Origin: Acidobacteria bacterium UBA7540
GTDB lineage: Bacteria; Acidobacteriota; Terriglobia; UBA7540
DNA length: 10,821 bases
Direction of reading: 5' to 3'
NCBI GenBank assembly: GCA_002478145.1
Contig: DLMI01000178.1
Coordinates: forward strand, 1 to 10,821
The notes under the pieces were generated by a model. That model was not told where the DNA came from, searched no databases, and saw only the letters and a program-made list of their open reading frames with translations. The position numbers and the translations under genes are program-made. Numbering within the stretch: position 1 is the stretch's first letter; the number at the start of each line of letters is the position of its first letter. Below are positions 4,854 to 10,821 of this stretch, in pieces.

Positions 4854-7800
4854 ATGCTTAACGGCGGGAACGGCGCTATCCGTCAGCGCATAAATTTCTC
4901 CAAAATACCGACCGTCATCAAGATTCCCAATCTCATCGAGGTGCAGCGGCGGTCTTACGAACGATTTCTTCAGATGAACCTCCTTCCCTCGGAGCGGGAG
5001 GACGCGGGCCTGCAAGCCGTGTTCAATTCTGTGTTTCCGATCACGGATTTTCGCGGCATCGCCCAATTGGACTTCGTGGACTATTCCATTGGCAACTGGG
5101 AGTGCAAGTGCGGCAGTCTGAAAGGACTCCACCACTTGCGCAGCACTTGCAAGAATTGCGGTCACACCGTTATCACCGACCCCTTCAAGGTCGGGGACGT
5201 GCTCTGCACCCGCTGCGGCACGTTCAATAAGAACGTGGTGACCTTCTGCAACAAGTGTGGCGACCCCGTCGCTCTGCAGCTCAAGTACGACGTGACCGAG
5301 TGCCAGGAGCGCGGCATGACATTCGCCGCCCCTCTCAAGGTCACCATCCGGCTCACCCTTTACGACAAGGACAGCGACACGGGCCACAAGAGTATTCGGG
5401 ACATCAAGGAACAAGAGGTTTATTTCGGCGAAATCCCCCTGATGACCGAGAACGGCACCTTCATCATCAACGGGACGGAACGCGTCATCGTGAGCCAGCT
5501 TCACCGTTCTCCGGGCGTTTTCTTTGAATGCAACCCCCAGAAGACTTATTTCCTGGGAAAGACTATTCCCTATCGTGGCTCCTGGGTGGAATTCGAGTAT
5601 GACACCAAGAACATCCTTTACGTCCGTATCGACCGAAAACGAAAGTTCTTGGCCACAATCTTCCTCCGCGCGTTGGGCCTGAAGAATGATTCCGAGATTA
5701 TCAAGGCTTTCTACGGCGTGGAAAAGATTTCCCTGAAGGACCGAAAACTCTTCTTGGAAGTCTCGGAGGCCCTGATCGGAACAAAACTCTCCAAGAATAT
5801 CGAGCATGCGCGAACTCATGAGACCGTGGTGAACGCCGGGAGGAAGATTACCGAGTCGGTTTACAAGGAGATTCAGAAGGCTCGGATCACGCAGATCGAG
5901 GTGGCGGCGCACGATTTGGAAGGAGCCTTTGCGGCGGCTGACATGGTGGATCCGGCGATCGGGGAAGTGATTCTGGAGGCGAACAACGAGCTTACCTCCA
6001 GCGCCCTGAACGCTATTCTGGAGTCCGGGATGGCGGAGATCCAGGTGTTTTTCCCGGAGCGCGATGAAACCGGGGTAGTCATCAGCCAGACCCTGAAGCG
6101 CGATACCTTGAAGACCCCACAGGAAGCTCTCATTGAGATGTACCGGAAGATGCGGCCGGGAGATCCCCCGACCCTGGATACGGCGACAGCACTCTTCAAC
6201 GGCATGTTCTTTGACCCGCGCAAGTACGATTTCTCGCGCGTGGGCCGTTTGAAGTTCAACATTAAGCTGGGTTACTTCACCAAACTCAAGAGCCGGATGG
6301 ACGAGAAGGCCACAGAACTTGAACTGGAAGACGCGCGGAATTTCCCCGCCGCCAATTTCTACGTGGTCGTTGACCAGGAGAAGATGTTCGTTGGAAAGCG
6401 CGAAGAGAATATCTGCTCCGAGGTAGTCCGGGGCTGCGAAGGGACGATGGCCACGGAGCACTCCGAGCACACTCCCATTCAACTCCCGCTCGACAAGCGA
6501 ACCCTCGAGCCGGAAGACTTCTACGCGGCTATCCGTTATCTCCTCAAGCTGCACAAGAACCCGGGCGGGAATTACACCGTGGACGACATCGACCACCTGG
6601 GGAACCGGCGCGTGCGTGCCGTGGGCGAATTGCTGGAGAACCAGTTCCGCCTGGGTTTAGTCCGTATGGAACGGGCGATCAAGGAGAAGATGTCGGTTTA
6701 TCAGGAAATGTCCACGGCCATGCCCCATGACTTGATCAACGCCAAGCCGGTGATGGCGGCCATCCGGGAGTTCTTCGGCTCGTCTCAACTCTCCCAGTTC
6801 ATGGACCAGACGAACCCGCTCTCGGAAATCACTCACAAGCGGCGCTTGTCGGCCCTGGGACCCGGCGGCCTCTCGCGGGAGCGAGCTGGATTTGAGGTGC
6901 GCGACGTCCATCCCACGCACTACGGCCGCATCTGTCCCATCGAGACCCCGGAAGGTCCCAACATCGGCCTCATTTCCTCGCTTTCCTGCTACGCGCGGAT
7001 CAACGAGCATGGCTTCATCGAGAGCCCCTACCGTAAAGTCCGCGGCGGCAGGATTGTGGATTATGTCACGATTACTCACGGCGGGGACGGCCCCTGGCGT
7101 GTTGGCGAACACGTGGAGGTGGGCGAAGTCGAGAAGCTCAACGAAGATCTGGGCGAGAGAAGGCGCAAGCTCGTGGAATACGAACCTTACTCGTTTTACC
7201 TGTCCGCCTGGGAAGAAGATCAGCACGTCATTGCCCAGGCCAACGTTCCGGTGGACGAAAAAGGCCGCATTACCCATGAATTGGTAAACGCCCGGCAGGC
7301 CGGCAACTTCGTGCTGAAGCGCCGCGATGAAATTGATTACATCGACGTCAGCCCCAAGCAACTGGTGAGCGTGGCAGCCTCACTGATCCCCTTCCTGGAG
7401 AATGATGACGCTAACCGCGCGCTCATGGGCTCCAACATGCAGCGCCAGTCGGTTCCGCTCCTGCGCGCCCAGGCCCCGTTGATTGGCACCGGCATGGAAG
7501 AGGTTACCGCCCGCGATTCCGGCGCGGTGGTCATTTGCAGGCGCAACGGCGTCGTGGACAGCGTGGACAGCGAGCGCATCATTGTGCGCGTCGAGGGCGA
7601 CGGTCACAGCGGGCAGTTCTCACGGGAAGTCGGCGCGGACATCTACCAGTTGACCAAGTTCCGCCGCTCCAACCAGAACACCTGCATCAACCAGAAGCCG
7701 GCGGTCCGCAAAGGCCAGCGTGTTTTGGCAGGCCAGGTCCTCGCCGACGGCCCCTGTACCGACCATGGCGAGCTGGCCCTGGGGCGTAACGTACTCGTGG

Positions 7801-9509
7801 CCTTCGTGCCCTGGCGAGGTTACAACTTTGAAGACGCCATCCTGGTCAGCGAGAAGCTCGTCAAAGAGGATTCCTATACCTCGATTCATATCGAGGAGTT
7901 CGAAATCGAATCTCGTGACACCAAGCTGGGTCCGGAAGAAATCACCCGTGACATCCCGAACGTTTCAGAATCCTTGCTGAAGGACCTGGACGAGAGTGGC
8001 ATTATCCGCATCGGCGCTTACGTAAAGCCCGGCGATATTCTGGTCGGCAAGGTCACCCCCAAGGGTGAAACTCAGCTCACTCCGGAGGAAAAGCTTCTGC
8101 GCGCCATCTTCGGCGAGAAGGCCGGTGACGTCCGCGATGCTTCCCTGACTTGCCCCCCGGGTATCGAGGGCATCGTGGTGGATGTGAAGATCTTCTCGCG
8201 CAAGGGCGCGGATAAGGACGAGCGGGCTCGAACCATCGAAGCCTACCAGGTGGCTCGCCTGGAAAAGAACTTGAACGACGAAATCCGCATCCTCCAGGAC
8301 GAACGTTTGAAGCGGCTCTGTGCTCTCCTCGCCGGGGAGAAGCTGCTGGCGGACTTGCATGACGAGAGGACCAACAAACGACTTCTCGTCAAAGGCGCGG
8401 ACCTTGATCGCGACGTGCTGGCGCGCCTCTCCACACACAACTTGAAGCGCATCAAGATCGCCAAGAAGGACCCGACCCTCATGGAGAAGATCGATGAGAT
8501 CGAGGAGATGACGTCGCGGCAGATCGACATCCTGAGGAAGATTACGGATGAGAAGATCCAGAAGCTCAAGAAAGGCGATGAGCTTCCACCGGGAGTCATC
8601 AAGCTGGTGAAAGCCTTTATTGCCATGAAGCGCAAGCTCTCGGTGGGCGATAAGATGGCGGGACGGCACGGGAACAAGGGTGTGATTGCGCGCATCCTTC
8701 CCGAAGAAGATATGCCTTACATGCCGGACGGCACGCCCGTGGAAGTGGTTTTGAATCCCCTCGGCGTCCCCTCTCGAATGAACGTGGGTCAGATCCTGGA
8801 AACTCACCTGGGGTGGGCCGCCAGAGAGCTGGGCGCCAAGATTCGCCAGTTGGCTTCTACGGAATCCAGCGCCGAAGTCGTCCGCAAAGAGCTCAAGGCC
8901 ACATTCCGCAATAATGCTTCCGCCAAGGTCGTGGATAGCCTCGATGACGAACAGGTGCTCGCCTTCGCGAGTTCCTTCGCCGAAGGGGTTCCCTTCTCGA
9001 CCCCGGTATTCGACGGCGCCACCGAAAAGGAAATCAAGGGGTACCTGGAAAAGGCGGGGCTGCCCACTTCCGGAAAGATCAGGCTCTACGACGGGATGAC
9101 GGGTGAGGCCTTCGAACAACCGGTCACGGTGGGCTACATCTACATGCTCAAGCTGTCGCACTTGGTAGACGACAAGATCCACGCCCGCTCCATCGGCCCT
9201 TACTCCCTCATCACCCAACAACCACTCGGCGGCAAGGCGCAGTTCGGTGGACAGCGCTTTGGAGAAATGGAAGTTTGGGCGCTGGAAGCTTACGGTGCGG
9301 CTTATATCCTACAGGAACTACTCACCGCCAAGTCCGACGACGTGTACGGCCGCGCCAAGATTTACGAAGCCATCGTCAAGGGAGAGGCGGCCATCGAGCC
9401 CGGCGTTCCGGAATCATTCAACGTGCTAGTCCGGGAACTCCAGAGCCTCTGCCTCGATGTGGAGTTGATCAAGAAGCCTAAAGAACTCGCGCCGCTAAGT
9501 GCGGAGTGA
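4854..9509 (+). CDS. rpoB: DNA-directed RNA polymerase subunit beta
   Basis: The protein is 1551 residues, about 200 longer than E. coli beta. ATG 4854 is supported by AAGGAG at 4840-4845 (8-base spacing). The beta lobes surround a Cys-rich insertion (residues about 80-140) and the family stretch [22 protein letters not shown] second insertion (about 474-548) precedes the [17 protein letters not shown] region. The rifampicin region (about 642-675) keeps residues typical of sensitive enzymes, including D651, H661 and S666. [31 protein letters not shown] and [12 protein letters not shown] mark the active-site-proximal part. A charged, helical coiled-coil segment (about 1125-1230) resembles the enterobacterial beta insertion. 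The C-terminus has the clamp/switch sequences [21 protein letters not shown]. It forms the core polymerase with beta', encoded next. Confidence 0.98.
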   Translation: MLNGGNGAIRQRINFSKIPTVIKIPNLIEVQRRSYERFLQMNLLPSEREDAGLQAVFNSVFPITDFRGIAQLDFVDYSIGNWECKCGSLKGLHHLRSTCKNCGHTVITDPFKVGDVLCTRCGTFNKNVVTFCNKCGDPVALQLKYDVTECQERGMTFAAPLKVTIRLTLYDKDSDTGHKSIRDIKEQEVYFGEIPLMTENGTFIINGTERVIVSQLHRSPGVFFECNPQKTYFLGKTIPYRGSWVEFEYDTKNILYVRIDRKRKFLATIFLRALGLKNDSEIIKAFYGVEKISLKDRKLFLEVSEALIGTKLSKNIEHARTHETVVNAGRKITESVYKEIQKARITQIEVAAHDLEGAFAAADMVDPAIGEVILEANNELTSSALNAILESGMAEIQVFFPERDETGVVISQTLKRDTLKTPQEALIEMYRKMRPGDPPTLDTATALFNGMFFDPRKYDFSRVGRLKFNIKLGYFTKLKSRMDEKATELELEDARNFPAANFYVVVDQEKMFVGKREENICSEVVRGCEGTMATEHSEHTPIQLPLDKRTLEPEDFYAAIRYLLKLHKNPGGNYTVDDIDHLGNRRVRAVGELLENQFRLGLVRMERAIKEKMSVYQEMSTAMPHDLINAKPVMAAIREFFGSSQLSQFMDQTNPLSEITHKRRLSALGPGGLSRERAGFEVRDVHPTHYGRICPIETPEGPNIGLISSLSCYARINEHGFIESPYRKVRGGRIVDYVTITHGGDGPWRVGEHVEVGEVEKLNEDLGERRRKLVEYEPYSFYLSAWEEDQHVIAQANVPVDEKGRITHELVNARQAGNFVLKRRDEIDYIDVSPKQLVSVAASLIPFLENDDANRALMGSNMQRQSVPLLRAQAPLIGTGMEEVTARDSGAVVICRRNGVVDSVDSERIIVRVEGDGHSGQFSREVGADIYQLTKFRRSNQNTCINQKPAVRKGQRVLAGQVLADGPCTDHGELALGRNVLVAFVPWRGYNFEDAILVSEKLVKEDSYTSIHIEEFEIESRDTKLGPEEITRDIPNVSESLLKDLDESGIIRIGAYVKPGDILVGKVTPKGETQLTPEEKLLRAIFGEKAGDVRDASLTCPPGIEGIVVDVKIFSRKGADKDERARTIEAYQVARLEKNLNDEIRILQDERLKRLCALLAGEKLLADLHDERTNKRLLVKGADLDRDVLARLSTHNLKRIKIAKKDPTLMEKIDEIEEMTSRQIDILRKITDEKIQKLKKGDELPPGVIKLVKAFIAMKRKLSVGDKMAGRHGNKGVIARILPEEDMPYMPDGTPVEVVLNPLGVPSRMNVGQILETHLGWAARELGAKIRQLASTESSAEVVRKELKATFRNNASAKVVDSLDDEQVLAFASSFAEGVPFSTPVFDGATEKEIKGYLEKAGLPTSGKIRLYDGMTGEAFEQPVTVGYIYMLKLSHLVDDKIHARSIGPYSLITQQPLGGKAQFGGQRFGEMEVWALEAYGAAYILQELLTAKSDDVYGRAKIYEAIVKGEAAIEPGVPESFNVLVRELQSLCLDVELIKKPKELAPLSAE
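5091..5276 (+). other. Cys-rich zinc-ribbon insertion within RpoB (residues about 80-140)
   Basis: Eight cysteines are seen at residues 84, 86, 99, 102, 118, 121, 132 and 135, spaced CxC-x12-CxxC-x15-CxxC-x10-CxxC, enough for two zinc sites. The segment interrupts the conserved beta N-terminal region between LDFVDYSIG and [19 protein letters not shown]. In E. coli and Bacillus RpoB these flanks are nearly contiguous and carry no such Cys cluster. The first half has the same W-E-C-x-C-G-x2-K-x3-H-x4-C-x2-C-G pattern as the N-terminal zinc module of RpoC encoded here. I believe similar insertions occur in other Acidobacteriota RpoB proteins, from memory only. Confidence 0.85.
6273..6497 (+). 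other. Second RpoB insertion (residues about 474-548)
   Basis: About 75 residues lie between [10 protein letters not shown] and [16 protein letters not shown]. In E. coli these two conserved blocks are separated by only a short linker of roughly a dozen residues. The inserted part starts charged and helical ([17 protein letters not shown]) and continues with a beta-like stretch ([15 protein letters not shown]) and two isolated cysteines. The reading frame is uninterrupted and the flanks are well conserved, so this is a domain insertion, not an assembly artefact. Its function is unknown to me. Confidence 0.65.
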
Positions 9510-9549
9510 GTTTCGAAATTCGAAACTCGAAATTCGAAACTCAAAACTC
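9508..9549 (+). repeat. Heptad repeat, left arm, after rpoB (GAAAnTC units)
   Basis: Six in-phase 7-base units are seen: GAGTTTC at 9508, then alternating GAAATTC and GAAACTC, ending with AAAACTC at 9543. The first unit overlaps the last two bases of the rpoB stop codon (TGA 9507-9509). The units match those of the array after rplK. The reverse-complement arm is at 9723-9750, and the S23/IVP gene remnant lies between them. Confidence 0.85.
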
Positions 9550-9564
9550 GGCCGTGGATAGGCC

Positions 9565-9708
9565 ATGGTAGGATCGATCAAAGACTTCAAGGACCTAGAT
9601 GTTTGGCAAGTGGCACGCGAACTTCGGAACGAAATGTACAAGGTTGCGCGTACGTTGCCTGATTTCGAGAAATTTGCATTGAGGAACGGCATGTGGCACG
9701 TCGTCTGA
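9565..9708 (+). pseudogene. Remnant of a 23S rRNA-intervening-sequence (S23/IVP) four-helix-bundle protein gene
   Basis: This frame (47 codons, ATG 9565 to TGA 9706-9708) begins MVGSIKDFKDLDVWQVAREL, close to the N-terminus of the S23/IVP four-helix-bundle family, whose members typically open with a DFxDLxVWQxAxEL pattern. Similarity continues through NEMYKVARTLPDFEKFAL (about residue 39). Members are usually about 110-130 residues; here the sequence turns unrelated and stops after 47, so at least two helices are missing. No remaining part is recognisable up to the right repeat arm. The family was first found in intervening sequences of some 23S rRNA genes, but stand-alone copies are common; function is poorly known. 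Here it sits between rpoB and rpoC inside inverted repeat arms, consistent with cargo of a mobile or repeat-derived element that has decayed. Confidence 0.8.
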
Positions 9709-9722
9709 CTCGTGGACAGGAC

Positions 9723-9750
9723 GGGTTTCGAATTTCGAGTTTCGATTTTC
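9723..9750 (+). repeat. Heptad repeat, right arm, before rpoC (inverted)
   Basis: Four in-phase units, GGGTTTC, GAATTTC, GAGTTTC and GATTTTC, fill 9723-9750. They are the reverse complement of the units in the left arm at 9508-9549, so the two arms can pair around the S23/IVP remnant. For example GAATTTCGAGTTTC (9730-9743) is complementary to the GAAACTCGAAATTC at 9522-9535. The arm ends about 20 bases before the rpoC Shine-Dalgarno. Confidence 0.85.
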
Positions 9751-9771
9751 GCGGTCGATGTACCAGCAACA

Positions 9772-9778
9772 AAGGAGG
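9772..9778 (+). promoter_or_regulatory. Strong ribosome binding site that fixes the TTG start of rpoC
   Basis: AAGGAGG lies 6 bases before TTG 9785. It is the strongest Shine-Dalgarno in the rpoB-rpoC spacer, and no ATG or GTG in the rpoC frame is at suitable distance, so TTG is the start. Confidence 0.88.
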
Positions 9779-9781
9779 TAA

Positions 9782-10821
<1,040 letters not shown>

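Noticed and set aside
4287..6596. Long open frame of 769 codons on the minus strand opposite rplL and rpoB
   Set aside because: It is antisense to well-recognised rplL and rpoB in a codon-biased region, and its translation shows no recognisable domain, so it is a shadow frame.
7965..9221. Minus-strand open frame of 418 codons opposite the rpoB 3' half
   Set aside because: It is antisense to conserved RpoB blocks; low stop density there is explained by codon bias of rpoB.

Overview
This window is the classical bacterial tuf - rpmG - trnW - secE - nusG - rplK - rplA - rplJ - rplL - rpoB - rpoC block, all on the + strand. It starts in the last 56 codons of EF-Tu and ends about 345 codons into RpoC. 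Gene order, the long RpoB (1551 residues) with a Cys-rich insertion near its N-terminus, and overall protein similarity by eye suggest Acidobacteriota. That assignment is inferred from remembered family sequences, not from a search. The DNA is moderately GC-rich, with much more AT-rich intergenic repeats.

Layout: 1-171 is the end of tuf. 258-1207 is an unusual small-gene cluster: a truncated copy of rpmG (L33), two unrecognised ORFs (147 and 80 aa) joined by ATGA and TGAATG junctions, then intact rpmG. 1294-1369 is tRNA-Trp(CCA). 1418-2246 is secE-nusG. 2375-4631 encodes L11, L1, L10 and L7/L12. 4632-4853 is a 222-base spacer with a strong GC hairpin. 4854-9509 is rpoB. 9510-9784 is a 275-base spacer holding a broken gene for a 23S-intervening-sequence (S23/IVP) four-helix-bundle protein between two inverted repeat arms. 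rpoC starts at a TTG codon at 9785.

The genes encode translation elongation (EF-Tu, tRNA-Trp, L33, L11, L1, L10, L7/L12), the SecE translocon subunit, the NusG transcription factor and the two large RNA polymerase subunits. Spacing and shared strand suggest one or a few long transcripts.

The most unusual content lies between the genes. After rpmG, nusG, rplK and rpoB there are arrays of 7-base repeats arranged as forward arm - loop - reverse-complement arm. Three different heptad consensus sequences are used, and in three cases the array begins at the stop codon of the upstream gene. One array pair has the S23/IVP gene remnant in its loop. Inside RpoB, the inserted zinc module has the same Cys/His/Trp spacing as the N-terminal zinc module of RpoC.
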